From the NCBI GenBank assembly GCA_016286535.1, contig JAEESZ010000001.1, forward strand, positions 124,001-188,000: a DNA stretch of 64,000 bases, given 5' to 3'. Under the pieces are notes generated by a model that saw only the letters and a program-made list of their open reading frames with translations, was not told where the DNA came from and did not search any database. Origin of the DNA: Treponema sp. (lineage in GTDB: Bacteria > Spirochaetota > Spirochaetia > Treponematales > Treponemataceae). The position numbers and the translations under genes are program-made. Positions 1-10,030 of this stretch are shown piece by piece. Within the stretch, counting starts at the first letter, position 1. The number at the start of each line of letters is the position of its first letter.

Positions 1-701
1 AAAGTTACACAGTCAAAGCCGAGCAGTTTTGCTTCGTATTCCCTGTCTAATGGTAAGGTGGAACCTGCAAGAGCACAGGCACCTATAGGTGAAATATTTA
101 TTCTTTTTAAGCTGTCTTCCAGTCTTTCGAAGTCTCTTTTAAGCATCCAGGCCCAGGCCAGAAGATGATGAGCCAGAGTTACAGGCTGGGCATGCTGCAT
201 ATGAGTAAAGCCAGGAATAAAAGACAATTTATGTTCTTTTGCAATATCAACAAGAGCCTGAATGAGTTTTAAAATATTATCCTGTAATAAAGGAATTGCA
301 TGACGTAAGTAAAGTCTTTCATCTAAAGCAATCTGATCATTTCGGCTTCGGCCGGTATGAACTTTTTTACCTGCTTCGCCAATTCTATCTGTAAGGGTTG
401 CTTCAATAAAAGAATGAATATCTTCTGCAGAATAATCTATTTTTAAGTTTCCGCTTTCAAGGTCTTTTTTTATACTTTTTAAGCCTTCTACAATTTCTTG
501 GGCTTCTTTATCTGAAATGATTTTTGAATGGGCAAGCATTGTGGCGTGGGCAATACTTCCTTCAATATCATCAAAAGCCATTCTTTCGTCTACAAAAATA
601 GAAGTTTCAAATGCAACTGCTTCTGCATCCGGACCTTCCTTAAATCTTCCATGCCATAAAGCAGCATGGTTATCCTGTGTAATTGTTCCGTGTTGACTCA
701 T
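1..701 (-). CDS. argH: Argininosuccinate lyase (3' part of gene runs off the window's left edge)
   Basis: Reverse strand reads MSQHGTITQDNHAALWHGRFKEGPDAEAVAFETSIFVDERMAFDDIEGS...GKKVHTGRSRNDQIALDERLYLRH...; the HTGRSRNDQ motif is an ArgH hallmark. Open at the window edge, so absent from the ORF track. Confidence 0.93.
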   Translation of the reverse strand, partial: MSQHGTITQDNHAALWHGRFKEGPDAEAVAFETSIFVDERMAFDDIEGSIAHATMLAHSKIISDKEAQEIVEGLKSIKKDLESGNLKIDYSAEDIHSFIEATLTDRIGEAGKKVHTGRSRNDQIALDERLYLRHAIPLLQDNILKLIQALVDIAKEHKLSFIPGFTHMQHAQPVTLAHHLLAWAWMLKRDFERLEDSLKRINISPIGACALAGSTLPLDREYEAKLLGFDCVT

Positions 702-760
702 ATATTTAAAATTATATTAAATTTTGCAATATGTGTAAATTAGATAAAAAAAACAAAAAA

Positions 761-803
761 AAAGACTGCACTCCGGAATCATCTTCCTGAAGTACAGTCC
801 TTT
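761..803 (-). terminator. Rho-independent terminator downstream of the 828-2246 solute-binding protein
   Basis: Minus strand AAAGGACTGTACTTC...GGAGTGCAGTC followed by a long T run. Confidence 0.75.
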
Positions 804-827
804 ATTAAAAGTTATGATTTATATAAC

Positions 828-2246
828 TTAGCGGTTACATTCATCAACAAGAGCCTGCCACTGGTTTTTAGCACCTTCCCAAGCTTCTGCTGGTGTCATA
901 TATCCACCTGTAATACCCCAAATCATATCTCCCTGGCTTAAACCAGAAATAAGTGTATCGAAACGTGGGTTAGCTGTTTTAGCCATTAATTCAAGTGTTT
1001 CATCTACAGCACGTGAATCACGGAATCCAGCGTAGTAACCTTCTTTCCAAGAATCTGGTTCATCATATCCTGGAACATCTTCGAGCCAGAGGTCAACTGC
1101 TTTAGCAATTTTTTCTGCACGTTTGTCATCATAGCAAGATGGGATTACACACATGTTTGTATCGTGAATAGTCTTGTATACACCGTCTCCATGAGGTCCC
1201 AGTGGGAAACATACGAATCCCCAGTCGTCTGCCATCTGAGCAAAACGTCCACCTGGCTGTGCATTGTATTCCTGGTCAGCTAAGAATGCTGTTTCACCAT
1301 TAATGAATGCTGTGTAGAAGTAATCCCAGTTAGCACCTTCTGCCTGTGGTAACTGATAGTTCTGCCACATTTTCTGGATCCAGTTCCATGCTTCCATAGA
1401 GTTTTCTGAACCTGCATCGAGATAATATTTTCCGCTTGAATCACGTTTTACAATTCCGCCACCGTTTGAATCGAGTGCTGAATATGTAAATTCTGTGTTG
1501 AATGAAGACATAGCATACTGATCGATTACACCATCGTTATCTGTATCGCGTGTCATTTTCTTACACATTTCTTCGAAAACAGCCCATGTCCATTTTCCAG
1601 ATTTCTGAAGATCATATGGAAGATCTGGATCATATCCGTTTTCTTCAAGAATTCTCTTGTTAAAGAACATACCGTTCTTTGGTTCTGGTTTTCCCCAGTT
1701 GAATGCATAGAATGAGTCGCCTTTAGCGAGTTTCATTACAGCACCCTGATCATATTTTGCAGCGTTATGGTAATCTACAGATTTGATTTTTGACAAATCG
1801 TAGAATAAGTTAGCTTTTACACCTGTAACAGCTGAACGTCCATCAATAATAAATACGTAGTTTTCTTCACCGCCAGTGATACAGAAGTTTGTTACAAACT
1901 GTGGGTTTGAACCCCATCCAGAAACTGCTTTCTGAACAACGTTTACATTGTAAACATCATTTGTAAACTGTCTCCATGTAGCCAAATCTTCCTGCTGTTT
2001 TGAGTTTGGAGCAGCGTCAGGATTTGTCCACCAGTCACCTACGATTACGTCCATTTTTTTGAAGTTGAAAACTTTACCTGATTCATCTGTTTGAATTGTA
2101 ACAGCCTCATATTCAGGATTTTCTTCGACCATAGTTGCCAAGGCTTTTTCTGCTTTAGCTTTTGATCCGCCACCACCACAAGATACAACTGTCATAGAAA
2201 GAAGAACAGCTGACATTGCGAGTAATGAACCAGCAATTTTTTTCAT
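828..2246 (-). CDS. Extracellular solute-binding lipoprotein (carbohydrate ABC transporter, block A second SBP)
   Basis: Signal peptide with lipobox-like LLSMTVVSC; SBP family 1-like sequence; adjacent to permeases; SD AAGGAG upstream. Confidence 0.88.
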   Translation of the reverse strand: MKKIAGSLLAMSAVLLSMTVVSCGGGGSKAKAEKALATMVEENPEYEAVTIQTDESGKVFNFKKMDVIVGDWWTNPDAAPNSKQQEDLATWRQFTNDVYNVNVVQKAVSGWGSNPQFVTNFCITGGEENYVFIIDGRSAVTGVKANLFYDLSKIKSVDYHNAAKYDQGAVMKLAKGDSFYAFNWGKPEPKNGMFFNKRILEENGYDPDLPYDLQKSGKWTWAVFEEMCKKMTRDTDNDGVIDQYAMSSFNTEFTYSALDSNGGGIVKRDSSGKYYLDAGSENSMEAWNWIQKMWQNYQLPQAEGANWDYFYTAFINGETAFLADQEYNAQPGGRFAQMADDWGFVCFPLGPHGDGVYKTIHDTNMCVIPSCYDDKRAEKIAKAVDLWLEDVPGYDEPDSWKEGYYAGFRDSRAVDETLELMAKTANPRFDTLISGLSQGDMIWGITGGYMTPAEAWEGAKNQWQALVDECNR

Positions 2247-2282
2247 AAAAATACTCCTTAATTTTTTATATATCTACTTTTA

Positions 2283-2310
2283 ATTATATCACCAATAAAA
2301 TAAAAGACAA
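2283..2310 (-). promoter_or_regulatory. Predicted sigma70-like promoter for the SBP gene
   Basis: Minus strand TTGTCT-16 nt-TATAAT (-35 at 2305-2310, -10 at 2283-2288). Confidence 0.5.
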
Positions 2311-2359
2311 TTTTTTTTTAGGAGATTTCTTCTATTAAGCAAAATCCCCTAAAAAATTG

Positions 2360-3355
2360 TTACATCTTAACACCAGTAGAAGCAAGACTTTCAACAAAGA
2401 GTCTCTGGCAGAAGAGGTAGAGGATAATTAAAGGAATTATCATCAAAAGAATACCAGTAGAAAGAATTGCATTTGAATATCCTACAGATGCCATGGCACT
2501 TGCACCATATAAACCGCTTAAATAGGTTCCTAAACGTTCTGTTAATCCCGAAATCTGTGTAGAGAGGAGTTTGATTTTTCCTAAGAAAAGGTCTGTATAG
2601 AAAGAATCTGTCCACTGCCATACAAAAGAGAAAAGGAAACAAGAAGTTAAGATTGGTTTTGCACCAGGAATCATAATCTTAAAGAAAGTTGCGAATGGTC
2701 CGCAGCCGTCTACATAAGCAGCCTCTTCCAGTTCGAATGGGAAGCCCATAAAGAACTGACGGATCATAAAGATGTAAAGACCATTTTTAAGTCCCATACA
2801 GCCAAGACACATCAAAAGATATGGCACCATAGAAGAACTTAAATTAAGCTTCAATCCAAGCAGATTAAAATAGCGGAAGTGAAGGAACAAAGAGGTAGAA
2901 ATTGTCTGTGGAGGAATAACGATGATTAAGATTACACAGAAGAACCAGAATCTTTTTAAAGGGAACTGGAATCTTGAAAAACCGTATCCTACAAGAGAAC
3001 AAACAAAAACTTCAATTACAGAAACTAAGGCAGAAACCCAGATTGTATTGAAGAGAGAAAGCTTATATTCCATCAATAAGTTTGTAATTCGCCAGTTACT
3101 TACAGAAAAGTGCTTTGGAACCAGAATAATTGTAGTATCATAAAGGTCTTTTTCAGCCATAAAACTGATTGCAATTTTATTTAAGATTGGCTGAATAATC
3201 ATAAAGCACATTCCAAACAATAGAATTAATCTAAAGATAGAAATTGCATATTTTTTAGAAGTTTCTTTTAATAAAACTCCGCCAGATGCTTCATTACGTT
3301 CCCAGAAAGAACGTTTTTCTACAACTGCTGCTGTTGGTTTTTTATTTTTAGTCAT
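2360..3355 (-). CDS. Carbohydrate ABC transporter permease (MalG-like)
   Basis: Polytopic; EAA-type loop 'FELEEAAYVDGCGPFATFFKIMIPGAKP'. Confidence 0.9.
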   Translation of the reverse strand: MTKNKKPTAAVVEKRSFWERNEASGGVLLKETSKKYAISIFRLILLFGMCFMIIQPILNKIAISFMAEKDLYDTTIILVPKHFSVSNWRITNLLMEYKLSLFNTIWVSALVSVIEVFVCSLVGYGFSRFQFPLKRFWFFCVILIIVIPPQTISTSLFLHFRYFNLLGLKLNLSSSMVPYLLMCLGCMGLKNGLYIFMIRQFFMGFPFELEEAAYVDGCGPFATFFKIMIPGAKPILTSCFLFSFVWQWTDSFYTDLFLGKIKLLSTQISGLTERLGTYLSGLYGASAMASVGYSNAILSTGILLMIIPLIILYLFCQRLFVESLASTGVKM

Positions 3356-4283
3356 AGTTGTATACCACCTTAGAAATAATTAGCGAACTTAAGCCTATTA
3401 ACAACATACAAACAACAAAGTAAATCCAGGCAAGTGCAGAAGAGTAACCATAATTCAACTGAATTACCATCTGATTATTGATTTTTTCCATAATCTTGTT
3501 ATCGGTCTTCATAAAGAAGTCAACGATTGTGTAAATCCAGCAAACAAGCATTAAAGGGCTTACCATTGGAACTGTAATTTTCCAAAGGCTTTCCCATGCT
3601 GTACAACCTTCCATATCGGCAGCTTCATACATACTTGGAGATATGTTCTGTAAACCAGAAAGGAAGATAATAATCTGAATACCAGATGCCATTGCAACTT
3701 CGTAAATAGAATCGATTACTTCAAACAAGGTTTTGAAAATCTTTCCACTAGGACCATTTACACCACCGGCATTTGAAAGAAGAATATCTTCCAGAACCTG
3801 GGTAATTGAGTTAGAGTTTCCTGCTTCTTCAATTGTAGCCTTTAACTGCTGCATTAAAGTATTGTTGTATTCAAGTCCAACAAGTACACCAGAAGAAAGA
3901 ATTACAGTAAGGAAGAAGATAGAACGAGCAAGAGCCCTACCCTTAAACTTCTGATTTAAGATTAAGGCAACGAAGAAACTGAATACAATTGTAGCCAGAG
4001 ATCTTACGAACATCTGGATAATAGCCTCAGTTAACATTCGGTTGAACTCAGGGTCAATTCTAAAAGCACGATTATAGTTTGCAAAATTATTCCAGTTTAA
4101 CTTGAAGCCGGAATTAGAAATTACAACCTCGCAGAAACTCATTCTTAATGATTCAAACATAGGTTTAACCATAAAGAAGAGGAATCCCAAAATAAATGGT
4201 AATATAAAAATATATCCGTATAATGCACGTCTTTTTGTAAGACCTACATTTTTAGATTTTTTAGGTAACTTAAGTTTAGGCAT
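3348..4283 (-). CDS. Carbohydrate ABC transporter permease (MalF-like)
   Basis: Polytopic; 'SMYEAADMEGCTAWESLWKITVPMVSP' EAA-type loop; overlaps the next permease. Confidence 0.9.
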   Translation of the reverse strand: MPKLKLPKKSKNVGLTKRRALYGYIFILPFILGFLFFMVKPMFESLRMSFCEVVISNSGFKLNWNNFANYNRAFRIDPEFNRMLTEAIIQMFVRSLATIVFSFFVALILNQKFKGRALARSIFFLTVILSSGVLVGLEYNNTLMQQLKATIEEAGNSNSITQVLEDILLSNAGGVNGPSGKIFKTLFEVIDSIYEVAMASGIQIIIFLSGLQNISPSMYEAADMEGCTAWESLWKITVPMVSPLMLVCWIYTIVDFFMKTDNKIMEKINNQMVIQLNYGYSSALAWIYFVVCMLLIGLSSLIISKVVYNYD

Positions 4284-4284
4284 T

Positions 4285-6972
4285 CTATTTTACCTCCTGC
4301 ACTACTTTGTAATCGCGAGCAGGAATTACAAGTCCTGAATCTGTTACAAAATCAACATAACCAAAGTTTACAAAAACTTTATAACCGTTATCAAAGCTTG
4401 TTGCAGTTACAGATTCATTAACATAAGTATGATCAGTAATACAACTGTTTGCTACAGGTCCAATTTCCTTATTATAGCGGCTATAAATCTGATTAATCTG
4501 TTCCTTCCAGGTGTCAAAACAAGCAGCATAGTATTCTGTGTAGTTTGTTTCCTGAAGTTTCATTTCAGATTCGTTCATAACTGTAAAGAAGAGGCCTGCA
4601 CCTGTTTCTGCAGATTCAAGTACAATCTGATTCTTTTCATAACCAAGGTTTACAGCAGAACCTGAATAGTTTTTATATCCGTGTAAAGCTATCTGATAGA
4701 ATGGAACGGTAAGGTCAATAATTGAATAAGAGTTTCCATGGAAATCCATGTTTGTAATAAAGTCTACATTATTCAAGGCATAGTCATTACCTGAATTAAT
4801 CATAATCTTAAGACCCTTATCTTTTGCATCCTTCATTTTTTCGATCTGCATATTCTTAGATGCACTTCTGCTTACAGGTCTGTCATCATTATAATCTGCA
4901 CTTAAGATACTTCCGTTATCTCTGTAAGAAATACCGTCAAGGCCATATTTCAGGGCAGTTTTAGTAAATAAATCTGCTGATTTAGCACTTACATAAGGAT
5001 TAAGGTAGAAATATGAATCCTGAGTATGAAGTTTTCCGTACCATACAGGAGAGTATTTGTTTAATTCACAAACTTCAGAACTTACAAATCTTGCCGGTGT
5101 ACTGTAGCGGTTGAAGCCGTCAAATATTCCGGAACGGTAAGCAAACTGCATTGAACCGTCAAGATAGATATTTGCAGATAAATCTTTTGTCTTTTCAATT
5201 AATTTATTAAAGCCTTTTTTACCACCAAGAGTATCGATAAGCTTGAACTTATTAAAGATTTTCTGGCTGATACCGCCATTAAAGAAACCTGAAAGTTTGT
5301 AATTTACATTCTTAAAGCCTAATTCTTCTACCTGATTGATAATATCTGCAGCCTGATCATAAGTTGTAAGCTGATAAGGTTTAGTCTTTGGCATACCTGC
5401 TACCTGCTGAACTTTATCAACTGCACCAATGATTTCGATTGCTAAAGGAGAAGATTCATTATTAAGCTTTTTCTGATCTGCAAATAATACTTTCTGATAT
5501 TCTTTAGCCATATCAACATAAGAATTAGAATTAATGAAAGAATATACCTGGGTAATAGATTCACCCTTAGGAAGATTTGCTTCATAAGCGTACTGAGCAG
5601 AAGTATTTCTTGAAGAAACTTCATACTGTTCACCGTGAATCATCTTATAATCTGCACGAATGTAGTTATAATTTCCTAATTTACCGGCAATTTCTGCTGT
5701 AATACCTGCATATTCAGCACCGTTTTTAATAACTGTTATGAATGATGATTCTTCAAAAGCTTCTCCAAATACAGGATAAGCAATCTTTGTTTCTGTAATA
5801 ACAGCCTTACGGTCTATACCGTAATCCCAGCCGTAAAGATCAGCATAATAGCCGTTCTGTTTTGTTTTACCGTTATTAAAGTAAATTAAACTTCCGCCCC
5901 CCTCTGGAACAAGCATAAAGCCGTTTTCGCCTTCAGTTGAAGCTCCAAAGTAAGGAAGTACAGAAAGCTGTATTATAGGATAAGCATGTTTATAAGCAAT
6001 TTCGTCAAATGGAACATCTACAAGAAGTTTATTGCCGTCAAGTTTGTATACAATAGAAATATTGAAAGCAGGAACTTCTTTTTCATTCTTTTCTTTATAG
6101 ATTTCCTTATATTTTGCATAATCTTCATTTGTAAATCCGATTCTGTCAAAAATATCTTCACAACTTTCCTTTAAGTAGTTATTTAATGGATCAAATACCA
6201 GATAGAGCTTATTTTTCTCTAAGTCCGGATATTTTTCCAGCATTTCTGCCTTGTTATCAGCAAGTTTTTTTACATCAACAAGTTTGTAACAGCGTTTTGT
6301 AATTACGTTCTGTTCATCTTTTGTCATTTTTGAAAGGAATACTTTCATATCCGGTTCATAAATTGCCAGAGGATATCTGTAAACTCTTTCAATCTGACCG
6401 ATTGTGTAATTAACTGTTACAGAATCAGCTGTTTTTTCAATAGAATAAAAGTCCTTATCTACTGAATAAGTCTTTGTATCATAAATATTATCTACACCGT
6501 TTTCTGTAGAATATTTAATAAGAAGACTTGAGTTCATGTAGTTCTTTTCTTTGGCAAGAGCAATAGGATCATTTTCTGCACCAGCTGGTGAAGATGACCA
6601 TACTCTTCCTGTGTCTTTCTGTGTAACAGTAAAGTTTGTAGTAAGAGGATCAAGTACAAACTTTAATTTGCTGTTTTCAAGAACATAATCAGAAACATTT
6701 TCCTTGTCTTCTTCAAAGTTATAGAATGCAAAAGGAAGATCTTTTACATTAGAAACATCTATAAGTCTAAGAACAATGTAAGTTGCAAATGCAATAAAAG
6801 CAGCTAAGAAACCAATTGCAATCCAGTTACCAACAGTTGGTTTATGGAATTCGAAGGTTTTTGTCTTCATTGGTTTTGGACGGCCAATATAACCTTCAGG
6901 CATTTTTGATTTTTTTGGAGTTTTAGGTGCTTTTTCTTTCTTTATTTTTTCTTTCTTTTCCATATCAATCAC
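4285..6972 (-). CDS. DUF5696-like protein, N-terminal TM anchor
   Basis: 895 aa; cytoplasmic Lys-rich N-terminus then one TM helix; 'GFMLVPEGGGSLIYFNNGK', 'VNYKLSGFFNGGI', 'VPFYQIALHGYKNYSGSAVN' also found in the block B paralogue. Family name from recall. Confidence 0.7.
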   Translation of the reverse strand: MIDMEKKEKIKKEKAPKTPKKSKMPEGYIGRPKPMKTKTFEFHKPTVGNWIAIGFLAAFIAFATYIVLRLIDVSNVKDLPFAFYNFEEDKENVSDYVLENSKLKFVLDPLTTNFTVTQKDTGRVWSSSPAGAENDPIALAKEKNYMNSSLLIKYSTENGVDNIYDTKTYSVDKDFYSIEKTADSVTVNYTIGQIERVYRYPLAIYEPDMKVFLSKMTKDEQNVITKRCYKLVDVKKLADNKAEMLEKYPDLEKNKLYLVFDPLNNYLKESCEDIFDRIGFTNEDYAKYKEIYKEKNEKEVPAFNISIVYKLDGNKLLVDVPFDEIAYKHAYPIIQLSVLPYFGASTEGENGFMLVPEGGGSLIYFNNGKTKQNGYYADLYGWDYGIDRKAVITETKIAYPVFGEAFEESSFITVIKNGAEYAGITAEIAGKLGNYNYIRADYKMIHGEQYEVSSRNTSAQYAYEANLPKGESITQVYSFINSNSYVDMAKEYQKVLFADQKKLNNESSPLAIEIIGAVDKVQQVAGMPKTKPYQLTTYDQAADIINQVEELGFKNVNYKLSGFFNGGISQKIFNKFKLIDTLGGKKGFNKLIEKTKDLSANIYLDGSMQFAYRSGIFDGFNRYSTPARFVSSEVCELNKYSPVWYGKLHTQDSYFYLNPYVSAKSADLFTKTALKYGLDGISYRDNGSILSADYNDDRPVSRSASKNMQIEKMKDAKDKGLKIMINSGNDYALNNVDFITNMDFHGNSYSIIDLTVPFYQIALHGYKNYSGSAVNLGYEKNQIVLESAETGAGLFFTVMNESEMKLQETNYTEYYAACFDTWKEQINQIYSRYNKEIGPVANSCITDHTYVNESVTATSFDNGYKVFVNFGYVDFVTDSGLVIPARDYKVVQEVK

Positions 6973-6975
6973 CTA

Positions 6976-7653
6976 TCAGTTTAATCTGAACATAATTTCT
7001 CGACCAAGAGAAACGAAATATGCAACACCCTGAGAAATCATACTGAAGAACAATAGCATAATAAAAATAAATACTAACATTCCAAAAATTGTGATTACTG
7101 TAAACAAAAGTGTTTTTGCAAATCCGTATTGATGAATCATCATCATGGCCATAAAGATTAACATTGCACACCATAACAATGAAATTGAATCAAATACTGA
7201 ATAGAAGGTACCTTCATCTCTTGTAATAAAAAGACTTACAATGATTAATGGAATCTGAATAAGTGGATAAGGAGTAAGAGCATAAGCTGTTCCCTTATAA
7301 ACATCACCTAAATGACCTTTTCCATCAAAAAGTGTTGTACAAGCCCAGTTACAAATACAGAAAATTGACAATGGAAGAAGAATTGTAGCAATTTCCATGA
7401 AGATATTTACTTTTTCCCAGTTTACATTATTAAAAAGGAAACTGGTAAAGTGCAACTTCCAGATGTGGGTAAGAAGAGTAAGTAAAACGATGAAGTTTGC
7501 AGCTGAATATGAACCTCTCTTAGCGTGAATTAAATCCCACATACCATCTGCCGGATGAAAAATTACGTAAAGAGAATATTTTAATGTTTTACCAAAATGG
7601 ATGTATGTTTCTTTTTGGCTTAGTTTACTTAATTTTTTAGTTAGATAACTCAT
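6976..7653 (-). CDS. Yip1-family polytopic membrane protein
   Basis: 225 aa with several TM helices; 'YSLYVIFHPADGMWDL' N-terminal motif typical of YIP1-family proteins; overlaps upstream gene by 4 nt. Confidence 0.75.
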   Translation of the reverse strand: MSYLTKKLSKLSQKETYIHFGKTLKYSLYVIFHPADGMWDLIHAKRGSYSAANFIVLLTLLTHIWKLHFTSFLFNNVNWEKVNIFMEIATILLPLSIFCICNWACTTLFDGKGHLGDVYKGTAYALTPYPLIQIPLIIVSLFITRDEGTFYSVFDSISLLWCAMLIFMAMMMIHQYGFAKTLLFTVITIFGMLVFIFIMLLFFSMISQGVAYFVSLGREIMFRLN

Positions 7654-9122
7654 AATGATCTAAGCTCCTGTTTGAATGCCTTAACCTTCTTATGAATGAA
7701 AGGCACAAGAATAAGAACTACAACAATTACTAAAACCCACCAGAGATTTGCTTCAATCCAGTCCTTGCGGTAGTACTGGAAGGCTTTAGAATAATTCTTT
7801 TTATCGCGTTTTAATTTGAAATAGCGGATTGCATCTTCATATTTTTCCTGGCGGAAGCAGGCTTTTCCAAGACCAATGTAAGCCAGATCATAGTTTCCGT
7901 TCTGTTTAAGAACTTCGCCCCAGATTTCTGCAGATTCATCGTATCTGCCCTGAGCATACATTTCAGTTGCATCATAAATTAAATCGCCGTAAGAAGTTGG
8001 AGTAAATACAGTAATAGAAGCATTCTGAGAATCAAGAACAAAAAGATCACGACCAATATGTTCTATTGCAGAAGGAGCACGGAAATAACCGTCGATATTA
8101 CCTCTGTTACCGAAGGCAAACAAAAGCAGGCCCTGATTATTATAGGCAAAAAGGCGGCCGCGTGATTCATCTACAGCAATGTAAACTTCGTTTTCTAAAA
8201 CTGTAATATCTGTAAAGTGTGAAGGCTCTTTAATACCAGCAGCGTTATCCCACTGTAAATCGCCGATTGGAGGATAATCTCCGTTCTTTACAAGAATATC
8301 ATTTCCAAGAGCATTAAGACGTCTGATTGGTTTTGCTACGTCAGATTTAAGGTCCCACTGCTCGAAAGTTTTTGTAACGGCATAAAGGAAGCCTTCGTGA
8401 TCCATGTAAACATTTGAATATTCTGTAGGAACAAAAGATTCCATCTGTTCTCGCTGAGCACGGGTAGCAAACTTTTTCCATAAATAGTCAGTCCAGTCAA
8501 ACTTTACGTTTGAAGCTCCAAAGAAGCCCTGGAAAGTTCCGTCGTATTCGTACTTAATAAAACCTTTGTTTACGTTCTTTGCAAGAACATAAGCACGGCC
8601 TTTTGAATCTGCAACAACCTTCTGAGGATAGAAAACCTTTCCTTTTTCGTAGGTTGGATCATCAGGTTCAACAAAAGAAAGAAGATAATTCCAGTCTTTA
8701 TCGCATTTTACAACACGTCCGTTATTTGTATCTGCTACAAAGATTGAGCCGTCTTCTTTGTTTACAAAAACATCAGAAGGGCCGCTGAAGGTTTCAATTA
8801 CCTGACCATTTGAATTAAAACTTGTAATTACTTTGCTTAAAGTAAGTACTTTATTATCTGAATATACTAATTCAACAATACGATCATTATCTGTATCTGC
8901 AAGGTAAACTTTGTTACCGATGCAGAAAAGACTCTGTGGAGTTCCAAGAGGTTTATCAAGTTTTAAGTCATCTGCGTAAAGAACATGAGAAACCCTGTAA
9001 ACATCTGGTGATTTTTCTACTTCACCCCAATAATCGTAAATATAAGCATCAGCTTTTGCAAAAAGTCCTGCACAGAAAGTGAAAAGACTTGCTACTGTAA
9101 ATAATATTTTTCGTCTATTCAT
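7650..9122 (-). CDS. NHL-repeat beta-propeller with TPR and C-terminal TM helix
   Basis: Repeated 'NKVYLADTDNDRIVEL', 'GSIFVADTNNGRVVKC' NHL units, TPR 'ALYDESAEIWGEVL...YLGLGKACFRQEKYEDAIRYF'-type region, terminal TM. Start at MNRRKILF (9122) preferred over the ORF-track start 9161 because a signal peptide begins there. Confidence 0.8.
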   Translation of the reverse strand: MNRRKILFTVASLFTFCAGLFAKADAYIYDYWGEVEKSPDVYRVSHVLYADDLKLDKPLGTPQSLFCIGNKVYLADTDNDRIVELVYSDNKVLTLSKVITSFNSNGQVIETFSGPSDVFVNKEDGSIFVADTNNGRVVKCDKDWNYLLSFVEPDDPTYEKGKVFYPQKVVADSKGRAYVLAKNVNKGFIKYEYDGTFQGFFGASNVKFDWTDYLWKKFATRAQREQMESFVPTEYSNVYMDHEGFLYAVTKTFEQWDLKSDVAKPIRRLNALGNDILVKNGDYPPIGDLQWDNAAGIKEPSHFTDITVLENEVYIAVDESRGRLFAYNNQGLLLFAFGNRGNIDGYFRAPSAIEHIGRDLFVLDSQNASITVFTPTSYGDLIYDATEMYAQGRYDESAEIWGEVLKQNGNYDLAYIGLGKACFRQEKYEDAIRYFKLKRDKKNYSKAFQYYRKDWIEANLWWVLVIVVVLILVPFIHKKVKAFKQELRSL

Positions 9123-9126
9123 ACTG

Positions 9127-10020
9127 TTAGTCCTTAAGTCCCGAAGTAGCCATTGTTTCAAGAATCTGGCTCTGAGAGAAGATGAAGAAGATAATTGGTA
9201 CAGAAATGGTAATAACAGTTACTGCCATTGCCTGTCCTGTACGAACAATTCCACCTGCCTGAATCTGCTGTAAAGCATAAGCAAGCATTTTTTTGTTTTC
9301 TGAATAAATTACACTTGAAGCCTTGTTGTTCCATAATCCCTGTACAGAGAAAATAGAAATTGTAAGCCAGGCTGGTCTTACGTTTGGCATTACAAGTTTC
9401 CAGAAAATTGTAAATTCGTGGGCACCGTCAATCTTTGCAGCTTCAATTAATGACATTGGGAAGCCTTCCATGAACTGTTTCATAAGGAAGAGACCCATTG
9501 AACCACCAATTGCAGGAAGAATAAGAGCCCAGTAAGTATCAACAATGTGAAGACGGCACATAATCAGATAGTTTGGAATACCTGTTACATAACCACTGAA
9601 CATAAGTGCAACTACTACTACACGGAAGAAAATGCTTCCGCCAGGAAAGTTGTATTTGGCAAGAACATAAGCTGCCATAGATGCAATGATTACATGACCA
9701 ATTGTACCGGCAAGGGTAATTAATACTGTATTGTAGATATATCTTGAGAATGGAACCAGAGAAAGGCTCATTGTAACAAACAAATCAGAAAAATTTTCCA
9801 ATGTAGGATTTCTTGGCAAGATATCTGGAGGGAATTTTAAAAGTTCATCCAGTGGTTTTAATGACTGACAGAGTGAGAAGAACAATGGGAAGAACATTAT
9901 GATAGAACATAATCCCAGGAAGATATAGATTCCAATATCACCACCAATAGAGCGGTTTGGCTTTCGGCGGTGTTTATAATGATGAATTGTTGTGTCTTTG
10001 TACATATTTTTAGAACTCAT
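9127..10020 (-). CDS. Carbohydrate ABC transporter permease (MalG-like)
   Basis: Polytopic; 'MSLIEAAKIDGAHEFTIFWKLVMPNVRP' EAA loop. Confidence 0.9.
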   Translation of the reverse strand: MSSKNMYKDTTIHHYKHRRKPNRSIGGDIGIYIFLGLCSIIMFFPLFFSLCQSLKPLDELLKFPPDILPRNPTLENFSDLFVTMSLSLVPFSRYIYNTVLITLAGTIGHVIIASMAAYVLAKYNFPGGSIFFRVVVVALMFSGYVTGIPNYLIMCRLHIVDTYWALILPAIGGSMGLFLMKQFMEGFPMSLIEAAKIDGAHEFTIFWKLVMPNVRPAWLTISIFSVQGLWNNKASSVIYSENKKMLAYALQQIQAGGIVRTGQAMAVTVITISVPIIFFIFSQSQILETMATSGLKD

Positions 10021-10030
10021 TTTTAACCTC

